Source: Lewinella sp. 4G2 | Lineage (GTDB): Bacteria; Bacteroidota; Bacteroidia; Chitinophagales; Saprospiraceae | NCBI RefSeq assembly: GCF_001625015.1 | Contig: NZ_LVWJ02000014.1 | Span: forward strand, 2,728,001 to 2,792,000 | Length of the DNA: 64,000 nt | Direction of reading: 5' to 3' | In this document: positions 16,111 through 25,355 of the stretch, piece after piece | Layout: every line of letters begins with the position of its first letter | Position numbering within the stretch: position 1 is the stretch's first letter | The notes under the pieces: model-generated | Databases searched by the model: none | Seen by the model: only the letters and a program-made list of their open reading frames with translations | Told to the model about the DNA's origin: nothing | Made by a program: the position numbers and the translations under genes

Positions 16111-17820
16111 ATGCAGCCAAAACTTACCTTTTTCGTATTCCTCCTTCTTCTGGGCACGGCCCTCTCCGCTCAAACGGTTCGCGTCACGGATGCGGACCTC
16201 GTCGGCGGCCAAACCTATAACTGGGATGCCAACACAACCTACATTCTGGATGGCCTCGTCTTTCTGGAAGCTGGTGGTGTCCTTAACATTCCCGCCGGTA
16301 CGGTGATTAAAGGATCTCGCCAATCGCAAATCACTACTGGGGACAACACCTCCGCTCTTATCATTGCCCGCGGCGCGCAAATCTTCGCTGAGGGCACCGC
16401 CGAAGCGCCTATCGTATTCACCGCTGAGCGTGATGACTTGTCAGATGACTTCGATATGGACATCGAATTCGACCGCGGACAGTGGGGTGGCCTCATCATC
16501 CTTGGCAACGCGACCATCGCTCGCCCCGGTGGCGAAGACGGCATCGAAGGCATCGACGCCGGTAACGACTCAGCCAAGTTCGGCGGAGACAACGATAACG
16601 ACAATTCCGGTACCCTTACCTACGTATCCATCCGCTACGGTGGTTCCGCACTGAGCCCGAACAACGAGATTAACGGCCTCACCCTCGGTGGTGTTGGTTC
16701 CGGCACGACCATCGACTACGTGGAGGTGTACGGTAACCTCGACGACGGCATCGAATTCTTCGGTGGTACGGTAAAGGTTGACCACGCTGCCGTCGCCTTC
16801 TGCGGTGACGACGCTTACGACTACGATTTCGGCTGGCGCGGTGGTGGCCAGTACTGGTTCAGCCTCCAGGAAAACAACTTCAGCACCGGCCGCGCCGGTG
16901 AGCACGATGGCGCCAGCCCTGACGGCCAGGCTCCTTTCTCTAAGCCAACCATTTACAATGCCACTTACATTGGGGTAGGGGAGAGCACCTCCGCTTCCGA
17001 AGGTGACGCCGCTGACGCACTGGCTTTCGGTATTCTCTTCCGCGATAACGCAGCCGGCCTTTACGCTAATTCCATCTTTGCCAACTTCAACGGCGCCGCC
17101 GTAGCCATCGAAGACCGGGCCGACGAAACGGCTAACGATAGCTACCAGCGCATGCTTGCCGGTGACCTAAAATTCGTGAATAACCAGTTCTTCAACTTTG
17201 GCCGCGGCACCGGCTTCTCTTCCATTTTCCTAGTAGTTAACGAGAACGAAGAGATCAACTCGGACAACACACCCAACTTCGTGACGAAAATGATGACCGA
17301 TGGCAACCAAGTCGTCGACCCACGCTTCAACGGAGATGACCGCGACAACGATATGTACGACTACCGCCCCGGATTCGGTAGCCCCGCCGCCGACGCTGGA
17401 GAAGGTACGACTGTTCCCGCTGGCTTTGAAGCCCAGGATTACATCGGTGCTTTCGCTCCTGGCAACGGCGATGACAACGCCAGCTGGCTCACGGATTGGA
17501 CCGAGATCTCCGCTACCCAGGGTATGCTCAACGTAACCGGCGTCGGCCAGGTAGAAAGCCAGGGTTTCATCCTCGATGCCCCCGTGCCTAACCCCGCTAG
17601 CGGTATTACCGCTATCAACTTCGAGCTGCCTCGCGCCGCTACCGTAACTACCACCATTGTCGACATCCTCGGCCGCCCGGTAGCCCAGTACCGTGATGAG
17701 TTCGCAGCTGGTGCAAATTCCCGGATCGTCTCCGTCGCTAACCTGCCCGCTGGTAACTACGTCGTTGTCGTCAACGCCGGTAACTCCCGCCTCATGCAGA
17801 AACTGGTGGTTCGCCACTAA
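16111..17820 (+). CDS. T9SS-secreted surface protein, probable beta-helix, type A sorting domain
   Basis: 569 residues. A signal peptide (MQPKLTFFVFLLLLGTALSAQ) is followed by repetitive Gly/Asp/Asn-rich sequence. Motifs such as LNIPAGTVIKG, GQWGGLIILGNA, LTYVSIRYGGS and IDYVEVYGNLDDGIEFFGG are typical of secreted right-handed beta-helix proteins. The C-terminus (about 490-569) is a T9SS type A sorting domain: VPNPASGITAINFELP, VDILGRPV, VSVANLPAGNYVVVV and a terminal KLVVRH. It would be exported by the type IX system and attached to the surface. It pairs with the TonB receptor gene downstream, but a hairpin with T-run (17838-17887) between them suggests unequal expression. The ligand is not evident. 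Confidence 0.88.
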   Translation: MQPKLTFFVFLLLLGTALSAQTVRVTDADLVGGQTYNWDANTTYILDGLVFLEAGGVLNIPAGTVIKGSRQSQITTGDNTSALIIARGAQIFAEGTAEAPIVFTAERDDLSDDFDMDIEFDRGQWGGLIILGNATIARPGGEDGIEGIDAGNDSAKFGGDNDNDNSGTLTYVSIRYGGSALSPNNEINGLTLGGVGSGTTIDYVEVYGNLDDGIEFFGGTVKVDHAAVAFCGDDAYDYDFGWRGGGQYWFSLQENNFSTGRAGEHDGASPDGQAPFSKPTIYNATYIGVGESTSASEGDAADALAFGILFRDNAAGLYANSIFANFNGAAVAIEDRADETANDSYQRMLAGDLKFVNNQFFNFGRGTGFSSIFLVVNENEEINSDNTPNFVTKMMTDGNQVVDPRFNGDDRDNDMYDYRPGFGSPAADAGEGTTVPAGFEAQDYIGAFAPGNGDDNASWLTDWTEISATQGMLNVTGVGQVESQGFILDAPVPNPASGITAINFELPRAATVTTTIVDILGRPVAQYRDEFAAGANSRIVSVANLPAGNYVVVVNAGNSRLMQKLVVRH

Positions 17821-17837
17821 TTGACCCGCCCGGACCG

Positions 17838-17887
17838 GGCCGCCACCGCAAAGCCATTTAGAGAATTGCTTTCGGTGGCGGCCTTTT
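17838..17887 (+). terminator. Hairpin with T-run between the T9SS cargo gene and the TonB receptor gene
   Basis: GGCCGCCACCGCAAAG pairs with CTTTCGGTGGCGGCC around a 15-nt loop, followed by TTTT. It probably ends or attenuates transcription from the upstream gene. Confidence 0.75.
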
Positions 17888-17958
17888 CCAAAACGCTACC
17901 GGCCCCGCCGCGGGCCACCTACCTGAACTTTTATTTTCTAGTGCAAATCAATTTTCTA

Positions 17959-20859
17959 ATGTTAAGATCTTTCCTCCTCCTGGTGGTCATGCTGACCGTC
18001 GGAACCCTGGCTTACGGCCAGCAGGGTGCCATCTCCGGTACCGTCCTCGATGAAGATGGCTTCCCCGTTCTCGGTGCCAACGTTGTTATTCAGGGCACCA
18101 CCATCGGTGCGCAGACGGACTTCATCGAAGGTAAATTTCAGTTCCAGGTTGATCCCGGAACCTACACCATCGTCGCTACCTACGTAGGTTACGCCGACCT
18201 CGTCACTGAGGGCGTCGTCGTAGCGGCTAACGAAACCACGGTCCTGGACCTCTCTTTTAACGGTGATACGGGCGTCGATCTGGACCTCGACGTAACGGTC
18301 AGCGCCAAAGCCCTCGAGCGGGGTGACGTTGCCGTTCTCCGCCTCCGCCAGAATAGCGATAAGGTGCAGGACGTCATCTCCAGCCAGGAGATGAGCCGCC
18401 TCGGTGCCGGCAACGCCGCCGCCGCCATGTCCAAAGTAACCGGTACGACCATCGTCGACGGTAAGTACGTTTACGTACGCGGCCTCGGTGATCGTTACTC
18501 GGCCACTACCGTAAATGGCCTCCGCTTGCCTTCCGTCGATCCTTACCGTAACGCGGCTCAACTCGACCTCATCCCTACCAACCTGCTGGACAACATCGTA
18601 GCCAGCAAAACTTTTACGCCCGATCTGCCCGGTGACTTCACCGGCGGTAGCGTCAACATCAAGCTCAAGGCACTGCCCGAGCGTTTCACTTGGGGCGTCT
18701 CCGCTTCCACGAGCTACAATACGTTGAGCAACTTCCAGAGCGACTTCCTCACCTACGATGCTGGTGATAAGTCCTGGCTCGGATTCAACGACGGTACGCT
18801 GGACCGCCCAGCGATCTTGGATGACCCTCGCCGCGAGGAACTGTTCATCACCGGTCAGTCCGCCGTAAGTGAAGCTCGGAGAAACGATGATGCAGCTGCG
18901 CTGCTTGACGAAACCACTCGTGCCTTCGCGCCGAACGGTTTTACCCAGACCAACAATACTTCACCGCTGGATTACAGCTTCAGCGCCAACATTGGCAATC
19001 AGTTCCAGATCGGTACCATGCCGGTAGGTGTGTTTGCTACGGCCAGCTACTCTCGCGACTACAGCTTTCAGGATGGTACCCGCGCCAACTTCTTCGCCAG
19101 CCCCGGTAACGATCAGCTGATCCGCAACTTTGATCTTCGCGACCAGAAGAGCGTTGAGAGCCCCAAAATCGGTGGCATGCTCGGCGTAAGCTTGCGCCCC
19201 AGCAATGCATCCACCATCAACCTTTACAGCATTTACTCTCACCAGGCTTTCATCGAAGGCCGTAGCCTCCGTGGTGCCAACGATGATTTCGGTGTGGCCG
19301 GCAACCAAGAGAACTTCTTCCAGAGTAATACTTCCTCCTTTACTGAGCGGGCACTCACCTCCTACGTTGCCGAAGGTAGCCACGTACTTAAAGGCCTCGG
19401 TAACACCAAGATTGAGTGGGCCGGTAATGTGGTCAACTCCGTACAGAACGAACCGGACATCCGCTTCCTCGCCTACGTAACTCAGGGGGGATCTTCTCAG
19501 ATCAACCAATCCGAGATCACGCTTCCCAGCCGCTTCTTCCGTGACCTGACGGACGATAGCTACCAGGGTAAGCTGGACATTACGATTCCTTTCCTGCAAT
19601 CCAAAAGCCGTGGCAATGCCATCAAGTTTGGTGGCCTGTATAACACGAAGGACAGAGACTTCAACGAGACTTCTTACCAGTATGCCCGTAGCCGGGGTAT
19701 CGACTTCAACGAAGCAAATTCCGACCCTGCTGTCTACTTTGGTTCCGACAATCTTGGCCTGCTGAATACGGACGATCGCGGCAACAATTTCTTCGGCCTC
19801 TACGCCATCGATGCGACCAACCAGGCGAACAGCTACGTGGGCTCATCCGACATCTACGCTGGCTACCTGATGGGTACCTACGAAGTAACGAAGCGCCTGA
19901 AAGTAATTGCCGGCCTCCGCATGGAAGGAACGGCCATCGACGTCATCTCCGACAAAGCAGAAGTTTCCACTAACCCCGAGGACTTCATCGCTAACATTGA
20001 TACGACCTCTTTCCTCCCCGCCCTGAACTTGGTGTACAAGATTGGTGATGGTGAGAACGGTGGCCTCTCCAGCAACCTGCGCGCCAGTTTCACCCAGACG
20101 ATTGCCCGCCCTAACATGCGGGAGATTGCACCCTTTGGTAGCTTCGGCTTCATCGGTGAGCCACCCGTTTTCGGTAACCCCGATCTGCAGTTGACGAGCA
20201 TCGATAACTACGATATCCGCTACGAACTCTTCCCCAAGGCCGGTGAGGTGATTGCCATCTCCGCCTTCTACAAGAAGTTCCGTAATCCAATCGTTGTGAC
20301 TTTCCGCCAGGCGGGTGAGCAACAGTTTACCTGGACGAACAGCGAGACGGCAGACCTTTACGGTATCGAGTTGGAGCTGCGGAAGAACCTTGGTTCCTTT
20401 ACGTCCGCGCTGGAAAATCTCACTTTCAGTTCTAACTTCTCCTTCATCCAATCTCAGCAGTCCATCGACGCCCGGGAGGTGGAGATTGGCCAGACGGTTG
20501 ATCCTGATTTCGAAGCGGAGCGCCAGTTCAACGGCCAGTCACCCTTCATCGCTAACGTGAACCTGAGCTACCAGAGCCAGGACGAATCCCCCTGGGATGC
20601 CGTCATCGCCTTCAACTACTTCGGCGACCGCTTGGCTTCTATCGGTGCTGTCGGTTCTCCCGACATCTTCGAGCGCGGCCGCGGTACGCTCGACTTCAGC
20701 GTCGGTAAGAAATTGGGCAACTTCAAGCTTACGCTCCGGGGCCGCAACCTGCTGAACCCCGCTTACGAGCGCTTCTCTGAGTTCAACAACAGCGAGTACA
20801 TCTTCAGCCGCTACGACCGCGGCCGCGAAGTAAGCCTCGGGGTCAGCTACGGACTCTAA
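17959..20859 (+). CDS. TonB-dependent outer-membrane receptor with carboxypeptidase-regulatory-like domain
   Basis: 966 residues from the ATG at 17959. The parts are a signal peptide (MLRSFLLLVVMLTVGTLAYGQ), a CarboxypepD_reg-like beta domain (GAISGTVLDEDGFPVLGANV) and a plug domain with VYVRGLGDRYSATTVNG and GGSVNIKLK. A 22-strand barrel ends in aromatic-terminated strands (GREVSLGVSYGL). It takes up a large or scarce ligand using TonB energy. There is no adjacent SusD-like lipoprotein, so it is not a classic Sus pair; instead it follows a T9SS cargo protein. The upstream in-frame region 17821-17958 holds the terminator hairpin and is not coding. Confidence 0.93.
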   Translation: MLRSFLLLVVMLTVGTLAYGQQGAISGTVLDEDGFPVLGANVVIQGTTIGAQTDFIEGKFQFQVDPGTYTIVATYVGYADLVTEGVVVAANETTVLDLSFNGDTGVDLDLDVTVSAKALERGDVAVLRLRQNSDKVQDVISSQEMSRLGAGNAAAAMSKVTGTTIVDGKYVYVRGLGDRYSATTVNGLRLPSVDPYRNAAQLDLIPTNLLDNIVASKTFTPDLPGDFTGGSVNIKLKALPERFTWGVSASTSYNTLSNFQSDFLTYDAGDKSWLGFNDGTLDRPAILDDPRREELFITGQSAVSEARRNDDAAALLDETTRAFAPNGFTQTNNTSPLDYSFSANIGNQFQIGTMPVGVFATASYSRDYSFQDGTRANFFASPGNDQLIRNFDLRDQKSVESPKIGGMLGVSLRPSNASTINLYSIYSHQAFIEGRSLRGANDDFGVAGNQENFFQSNTSSFTERALTSYVAEGSHVLKGLGNTKIEWAGNVVNSVQNEPDIRFLAYVTQGGSSQINQSEITLPSRFFRDLTDDSYQGKLDITIPFLQSKSRGNAIKFGGLYNTKDRDFNETSYQYARSRGIDFNEANSDPAVYFGSDNLGLLNTDDRGNNFFGLYAIDATNQANSYVGSSDIYAGYLMGTYEVTKRLKVIAGLRMEGTAIDVISDKAEVSTNPEDFIANIDTTSFLPALNLVYKIGDGENGGLSSNLRASFTQTIARPNMREIAPFGSFGFIGEPPVFGNPDLQLTSIDNYDIRYELFPKAGEVIAISAFYKKFRNPIVVTFRQAGEQQFTWTNSETADLYGIELELRKNLGSFTSALENLTFSSNFSFIQSQQSIDAREVEIGQTVDPDFEAERQFNGQSPFIANVNLSYQSQDESPWDAVIAFNYFGDRLASIGAVGSPDIFERGRGTLDFSVGKKLGNFKLTLRGRNLLNPAYERFSEFNNSEYIFSRYDRGREVSLGVSYGL

Positions 20860-20877
20860 GTCCTTCCACGAATAGGA

Positions 20878-20907
20878 AGATCTCCTCTTTCACGGAAGGG
20901 GAGATCT
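20878..20907 (+). other. Hairpin after the TonB receptor gene
   Basis: AGATCTCC pairs with GGAGATCT around a 14-nt loop, 18 bp past the stop. There is no T-run, so it may be an mRNA 3'-end stabiliser. Confidence 0.5.
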
Positions 20908-20954
20908 CTAATCACCTAAAACGTTTTGCACTAGATTACTTTGTAATCCTTTCG

Positions 20955-20986
20955 GCGCCACTCACGGTTTGTGGGTGGCGCTTTTT
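20955..20986 (+). terminator. Rho-independent terminator of the TonB receptor unit
   Basis: GCGCCACTCAC pairs with GTGGGTGGCGC around a 5-nt loop, followed by TTTTT. Confidence 0.88.
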
Positions 20987-20995
20987 CTTGTTGGT

Positions 20996-21400
20996 GACCG
21001 CACGCTCGCAGGAGAAATCTATTTCCGCTGAGCTACAATAGATTCCACGCTACGAGGAGCTGAGGGTTACAATTTTAGTAGGTCCTTGTAGCGTCCGACG
21101 CAGGAGGTCCTGCAAGCGTCCGGCCGTGTTTTTGACCGCACGCTCGCAGGACGATTCTATCTCCGCTGCGCTACACCAGAATCGACGCTACGAGGAGCTG
21201 AGGGTTACTACTCAGTAGGTCCTTGTAGCGTCCGACGCAGGAGGTCCTGCAAGCGTCCGGCCGTGTTTTTGACCGCACGCTCGCAGGACGATTTTGTTTC
21301 CGCTGCGCTACAACATAATCGACGCTACGAGGAGCTGAGGCTTACAGCTATAATAGGTCCTTGTAGCGTCCGACGCAGGAGGTCCTGCAAGCGTCCGGCC
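20996..21400. repeat. Three tandem ~137-bp palindromic units
   Basis: Units begin at 20996, 21134 and 21271 with GACCGCACGCTCGCAGGA and share GACGCAGGAGGTCC and CAAGCGTCCGG near their ends. Each unit is an imperfect inverted repeat: the outer arm ACGCTCGCAGGA faces TCCTGCAAGCGT, and the inner CGCTACGAGGA faces TCCTTGTAGCG. The middle about 40 bp differs most between copies. The same arms recur in the palindrome at 46931-47059. The array ends next to the ruvB stop. Confidence 0.85.
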
Positions 21401-21403
21401 CTT

Positions 21404-22432
21404 CTAAAACTCAAACAAAGTCCCCACCGTACCCGGCGGCGTGGCACCAATGTGGTTATAAGCCTTTTCAGTAGCAATCCGACCTCGTGGTGTCCGTTGT
21501 AAGTATCCTTCCATGATGAGGAAGGGCTCGTGGACTTCTTCGATCGTTCCGGAGTCTTCACCCACCGCCGTGGCGATGGTGGATACGCCAACCGGGCCAC
21601 CCTTGAATTTATTGATGATGGCATCGAGGATTTTGTTATCCATTTCATCGAGGCCGCCTTCGTCTACGTTCAAAGCCGTTAGCCCGTAGTCCGCGATGGC
21701 TTTATCGATGGTGCCGTTGCCTTTGATCTGGGCAAAATCCCGAATCCGGCGGAGGAGGGCGTTGGCGATTCGCGGCGTACCCCTGCTCCGGCGGGCGATC
21801 TCCTGTGCACCGTCCGGGGTGACCGGTACATTCATGATTTTACAGCTTCGCTTAATGATCTTTACGAGGGTGGGGATGTCGTAGTAATCCAGTAAACAAT
21901 TGATGCCGAAACGGGCCCGCATTGGAGCTGTCAGTAGTCCCATTCTGGTCGTGGCACCCACCAATGTGAAGGGTTCGAGGCCGATCTGTACGGAGCGAGC
22001 GTTAGGGCCGCTGTCGATCATGATATCGATCCGGTAATCCTCCATGGCGGAGTAGAGGTATTCCTCCACGACATTGTTCAGGCGGTGAATCTCATCAATG
22101 AAAAGCACGTCACCCTCGTTGAGGTTAGTGAGGAGGCCCGCCAAGTCACCGGCTTTTTCCAGTACGGGGCCACTCGTCATTTTCAACTCCGCACCCAACT
22201 CGTTGGCTACTATGTGGGAGAGCGTCGTCTTTCCCAATCCGGGAGGCCCGTGCAGCAGTACGTGGTCGAGGCTATCTCCCCGTTCCACAGCGGCCTGAAT
22301 AAAGATCTTGAGATTTTCTACGATCTTGGGTTGCCCACTGAAGTCATCGAGTGAATCCGGCCGTAGGGCCTTCTCCATGCTATTATCCTCCGGTTGCAGA
22401 TTATCTGCCGTAGGGTCAAGGTGTTCGTTCAT
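21404..22432 (-). CDS. ruvB: Holliday junction branch-migration ATPase RuvB
   Basis: AAA+ motor that with RuvA drives branch migration of Holliday junctions. It has 342 residues: an N-terminal [12 protein letters not shown], Walker [10 protein letters not shown] (about 63-71), Walker [11 protein letters not shown] and the sensor-1 GATTRMG. The Arg finger/sensor-2 region is [16 protein letters not shown], and the winged-helix tail contains [21 protein letters not shown]. The length and order are standard. The ATG at 22432 is preceded by an AT-rich leader with TATCTTGG, a near match to the phylum promoter. No ruvA or ruvC is adjacent. Its 3' end abuts the 137-bp repeat cluster. Confidence 0.97.
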   Translation of the reverse strand: MNEHLDPTADNLQPEDNSMEKALRPDSLDDFSGQPKIVENLKIFIQAAVERGDSLDHVLLHGPPGLGKTTLSHIVANELGAELKMTSGPVLEKAGDLAGLLTNLNEGDVLFIDEIHRLNNVVEEYLYSAMEDYRIDIMIDSGPNARSVQIGLEPFTLVGATTRMGLLTAPMRARFGINCLLDYYDIPTLVKIIKRSCKIMNVPVTPDGAQEIARRSRGTPRIANALLRRIRDFAQIKGNGTIDKAIADYGLTALNVDEGGLDEMDNKILDAIINKFKGGPVGVSTIATAVGEDSGTIEEVHEPFLIMEGYLQRTPRGRIATEKAYNHIGATPPGTVGTLFEF

Positions 22433-22560
22433 ACGCGGCCAAGATACACTTGTTATTTATATTTTTATAGATAACACTTTTTGTGGTTTATCGGTCGGTC
22501 CTGGGCCCGACGGATCGTCCCTTTGCATTAGGCCGGTCTCGTCTTCTTGCCCATCTCCCG

Positions 22561-22577
22561 GCACCTGCGGCAGCGCC
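22561..22577 (-). repeat. Dispersed 18-bp repeat, intergenic copy upstream of ruvB
   Basis: GCACCTGCGGCAGCGCC on the + strand, preceded by the pyrimidine-rich tail typical of this family (CCCATCTCCCG). Confidence 0.65.
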
Positions 22578-22682
22578 AAACACGCGGTAATACTTGTAGC
22601 TATCTTATAATTTAGGTAGCGTAGCGGAATCACAATAGACTTTGGTACGAAATTATTTATCCCTTTTCAACCTATGTAACGT

Positions 22683-22718
22683 CCCCCCTCTCCTTTGGAG
22701 AGGGGCCGGGGGAGAGGA
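22683..22718. repeat. CCCCTCTCC-TTT-GGAGAGGGG hairpin repeat
   Basis: Near-perfect inverted repeat followed by CCGGGGGAGAGG. Sequences of this type are common dispersed repeats in Bacteroidota and other bacteria. The gene-free stretch 22433-23166 otherwise holds one 18-bp repeat and the 110-bp tandem array. Confidence 0.6.
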
Positions 22719-22750
22719 CTACAAAGATCCAATAACGAGTAAAATATCGA

Positions 22751-23189
22751 GGGTCGCGTACTTCGTGCTCAAACCTGCGAGCCCAAATGGTAGGAAATAC
22801 AAAGCCCTGTTTGCGAGAGCAGACAGGGCTGAGATGGTTGGGATAACAGGATGGCTCCTAAAGTCGCATACTTCGTGCTCAAACCTGCGAGCCAAAATGG
22901 TAGAAAATACAAAGCCCTGTTTGCGAGAGCAGACAGGGCTGAGATGGTTGGGATGACAGGATGGCTCCTAAAGTCGCGTACTTCGTGCTCAAACCTGCGA
23001 GCCCAAATGGTAGGAAATACAAAGCCCTGTTTGCGAGAGCAGACAGGGCTGAGATGGTTGGGATAACAGGATGGCTCCTAAAGTCGCGTACTTCGTGCTC
23101 AAACCTGCGAGCCAAAATGGTAGGAAATACAAAGCCCTGTTTGCGAGAGCAAACAGGGCTGAAGTAGTCGGGATGACAGGATTCAACCC
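22751..23189. repeat. Four tandem 110-bp units containing degenerate tRNA-Pro 3' ends and a terminator
   Basis: CTTCGTGCTCAAACCTGCGAG recurs at 22761, 22871, 22981 and 23091, an exact 110-bp period with few differences (first motif base shown is part of a 21-base match; units are otherwise near identical). On the minus strand each unit contains ATCCTGTYATCCCAACCA, close to the 3' end of the intact tRNA-Pro at 32392-32468, followed by a hairpin AGCCCTGT...ACAGGGCT and TTTGTATTT. The fourth unit ends in the left att site. Confidence 0.85.
23167..23184. repeat. Left attachment site (attL core)
   Basis: GTCGGGATGACAGGATTC, identical to 32394-32411. On the minus strand it is a tRNA-Pro 3' end ending CCCGACTA rather than CCCGACCA, followed by the AGCCCTGTTTGC/GCAAACAGGGCT terminator stem. 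Confidence 0.8.
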
Positions 23190-23321
23190 CTAAGAACCTG
23201 CGGCGGGCCGTTCAAAATAATTTACCCGCTCAACCCCTTATGAAATAACGGTTTACGGGTTTGGCCGCGTTGGTGCCTAAAAATTGATAGCCCGAAAACC
23301 GCCCCCAATTGCGCCCCCGCC

Positions 23322-23329
23322 TATCTTTG
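23322..23329 (+). promoter_or_regulatory. -7 element of the integrase gene, with downstream leader motif
   Basis: TATCTTTG, 21 bp before the ATG. The leader then contains TGCAATACTTAC (23333-23344), a motif repeated elsewhere in the element. Confidence 0.6.
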
Positions 23330-23350
23330 TGGTGCAATACTTACAAAACC

Positions 23351-24712
23351 ATGCCTTACTACCGCCATACGGCGCGCGTACGTTTTCAGCTCAAAGAAGC
23401 GAAAGCCAAAAGCGCCACCCCCATAGTTTTAGTTACCTACGTAAACCGCCGCCGCGTAAAGTGGCAAACCGGCGAACGCATCCACCCGGCCGACTGGAAT
23501 ACTACTACCCGCCGCCCTATCATTGGTAGCCGCAGTAAAGGCACCGCCTACCAGCTGCAACTACTCAAAGAACGGTTAGACGGTTTTGAGCGCCAATACC
23601 TAGAATTATATAGAGAATGGCAACTGGATACCGCCGCCGGACTGGAAAACTACAACCCGGACAAACTGCGGTTGGAGCTATCGTACCGCGTTGGCCACCT
23701 AGCCCGCCCCGGTGCCGCAGCTGACCAGTTAGACGCATCCGGCTTTGTCCGGTTTGCCGAAAGCGTAAGGGACCACCGCAAGCAAAGTACCAGCATTAAA
23801 CGCGGCACGTGGAAAGTCTTAAACAATCACGTCAACCTACTACGCGAGTACGCCGACCTGCGGCACGGTGGCGCGGTGGCGTTTGACGAAGTGGACGAAC
23901 TATTTATAGATGGGTTAAAGCGTTGGTTATACCGTTCTAAGGACCATAGCCGCCGCACCGTTCATAAGGTAATGATTACCCTACGTTCAATTGCTACCCG
24001 TGCGGATGACCGGGGATTGATGACCTACGGCAACCGGTTCAAACGTTGGACGAAAGTTAGTTTTCGCAAGCTACCCCAACCGTCATTGAACCGCGCGGAA
24101 TTTGACGCCCTGCGGTTGTATGACTTCACCGATGAACCCCGATTAGATCGGGTGCGGGATTTGTTTCTAATTGGAATAGCCACCGCCCAACGTTGGAGCG
24201 ATTACAGCAAATTGACCCCGGCCAACTTCACGGCCTTACCCGGTGGGGGCTACCGTTATTTCATCCAAAGCCAGCGCAAGACCGGTAAACCCGCCGCCGG
24301 TGCCGTTATGAGTTGGGCCGTGCCGGTGCTGGAAAAGTACGGGTACGTTGGTGGTGGTGAGTTCAACCCGCCGACCATTAGCCCCGCCAAGTTTAACGAC
24401 TATCTAAAGGAGGTTGGGCAAATGGCTATACCCGAAGCTACGTTCACCGTTTACCGTGACGGGGAGCATCAAGATGACGCGGGCGAAGTTGTCCCCCTTT
24501 GGCAAATGATGAGCAGCCACGCCGCCCGCCGTACCGCCGTTGGTATGCTTCGTACCCTACGGATGCCGGACAACGAAATACAGAAGATGACCGGCCACAA
24601 GACCCTAACCGAGCTAGACGGGTACGACGTGCGCGGGGCGGAAGAACTAGCCTTAGAACAACGGCGCGCACTAGACGCCGCATTTGCTAAAGCTGAAATG
24701 CGGATAGCTTAG
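23351..24712 (+). CDS. int: Tyrosine recombinase/integrase of the mobile element
   Basis: 453 residues. An N-terminal arm-binding region with VLVTYVNRRRVKWQTGERI is typical of Bacteroidota phage-type integrases. It is followed by a SAM-like core-binding helical domain (about 130-230) and the catalytic domain. The catalytic residues are Arg in IATAQRWSDYSKL (near 280), HxxR in SSHAARRTA (near 390), His in MTGHKTLTELDGY (near 416) and Tyr in GYDVR (near 424). It should catalyse site-specific integration into the tRNA-Pro 3' end directly to its left. The ATG at 23351 is chosen because the promoter element lies just upstream; a TTG at 23309 precedes that promoter. Confidence 0.93.
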   Translation: MPYYRHTARVRFQLKEAKAKSATPIVLVTYVNRRRVKWQTGERIHPADWNTTTRRPIIGSRSKGTAYQLQLLKERLDGFERQYLELYREWQLDTAAGLENYNPDKLRLELSYRVGHLARPGAAADQLDASGFVRFAESVRDHRKQSTSIKRGTWKVLNNHVNLLREYADLRHGGAVAFDEVDELFIDGLKRWLYRSKDHSRRTVHKVMITLRSIATRADDRGLMTYGNRFKRWTKVSFRKLPQPSLNRAEFDALRLYDFTDEPRLDRVRDLFLIGIATAQRWSDYSKLTPANFTALPGGGYRYFIQSQRKTGKPAAGAVMSWAVPVLEKYGYVGGGEFNPPTISPAKFNDYLKEVGQMAIPEATFTVYRDGEHQDDAGEVVPLWQMMSSHAARRTAVGMLRTLRMPDNEIQKMTGHKTLTELDGYDVRGAEELALEQRRALDAAFAKAEMRIA

Positions 24713-24723
24713 ACCAACAAAAA

Positions 24724-24754
24724 AGCGGCGCGCTACCGGATAGGTGCCGCCGCT
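24724..24754. other. Hairpin after the integrase gene with the T-run on the minus strand
   Basis: AGCGGCG pairs with CGCCGCT. Six A (24719-24724) precede it, so the T-run follows the stem only in minus-strand transcripts. Confidence 0.55.
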
Positions 24755-24832
24755 CAAAATTGCAATACTTAAAGCGCCAAGGTACGGCCTTTGAGTAGTT
24801 AACCCGGCCGCACGGCCACAAACTTTACCCAA

Positions 24833-25261
24833 ATGGCTACTACCCAAACCATTACCGCCACCGCGTATACCCCGTGGCAACTTGCAGCGCACCGGCTGCG
24901 GAATTATGAAAATGCCTACTATCGGCATTACACCCTACCAACGGAACCAAACGGGGAATACCCCTATGCCGACCTACTAGCGATTGAGCGCGAAGATGCC
25001 GCCGCCAATGTCCGTTACCAACTGGAATACTACCTACTAAGCGCCAACGCCGCCGTAATGCATTCAGTAAGCAAGATTATGGCGAACCCGGAGCGTGGCC
25101 GTACGTCGCACGTCCTCGATTGTGTGAGTACCCTAAGAGACGTTTTAGAGGTGCTACAAAGCGGACGCCCGGACCTAGTGGAAAAGCTAGCCGAAAGCGC
25201 CGAAGAACTAGCGTGCCAAGTAAGCGAAGCCAGCCCGCAAACCGCCGCAGCTGACCAGTAA
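24833..25261 (+). CDS. Hypothetical element protein, 142 residues
   Basis: Unrecognised, soluble and probably all-helical. The N-terminal part is rich in Tyr (RNYENAYYRHYTLPTEPNGEYPY), the middle contains VRYQLEYYLLSANAAVMHSV and the acidic C-terminal helix reads DLVEKLAESAEELACQ. No signal peptide or metal motif. A TGCAATACTTA motif (24761-24771) lies in its leader. It sits between the integrase and the membrane protein, with hairpins on both sides, suggesting its own transcript or processing. Confidence 0.55.
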   Translation: MATTQTITATAYTPWQLAAHRLRNYENAYYRHYTLPTEPNGEYPYADLLAIEREDAAANVRYQLEYYLLSANAAVMHSVSKIMANPERGRTSHVLDCVSTLRDVLEVLQSGRPDLVEKLAESAEELACQVSEASPQTAAADQ

Positions 25262-25278
25262 CGACCAAAAACAAAAAC

Positions 25279-25328
25279 GCCCCGCACCTTTAGCGTCAAG
25301 CCGTCGGAAGCTGACTAAAGGGCGGGGC
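25279..25328. other. Hairpin between two element genes with the T-run on the minus strand
   Basis: GCCCCGC-CCTTTAG pairs with CTAAAGG-GCGGGGC; AAAAAC precedes it on the + strand. Confidence 0.6.
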
Positions 25329-25355
25329 TATTACTCAAAAAGTAACGCCCCAAAG

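Noticed and set aside
17821..17958. N-terminal extension of the TonB receptor
   Set aside because: Contains the terminator hairpin and precedes the signal peptide.
22851..23186. Open frames on both strands across the 110-bp tandem repeats
   Set aside because: They exist only because the period and composition keep frames open; the DNA is tRNA 3' end and terminator sequence.
22751..23189. CRISPR array
   Set aside because: Whole 110-bp units repeat without unique spacers and no cas genes are near.
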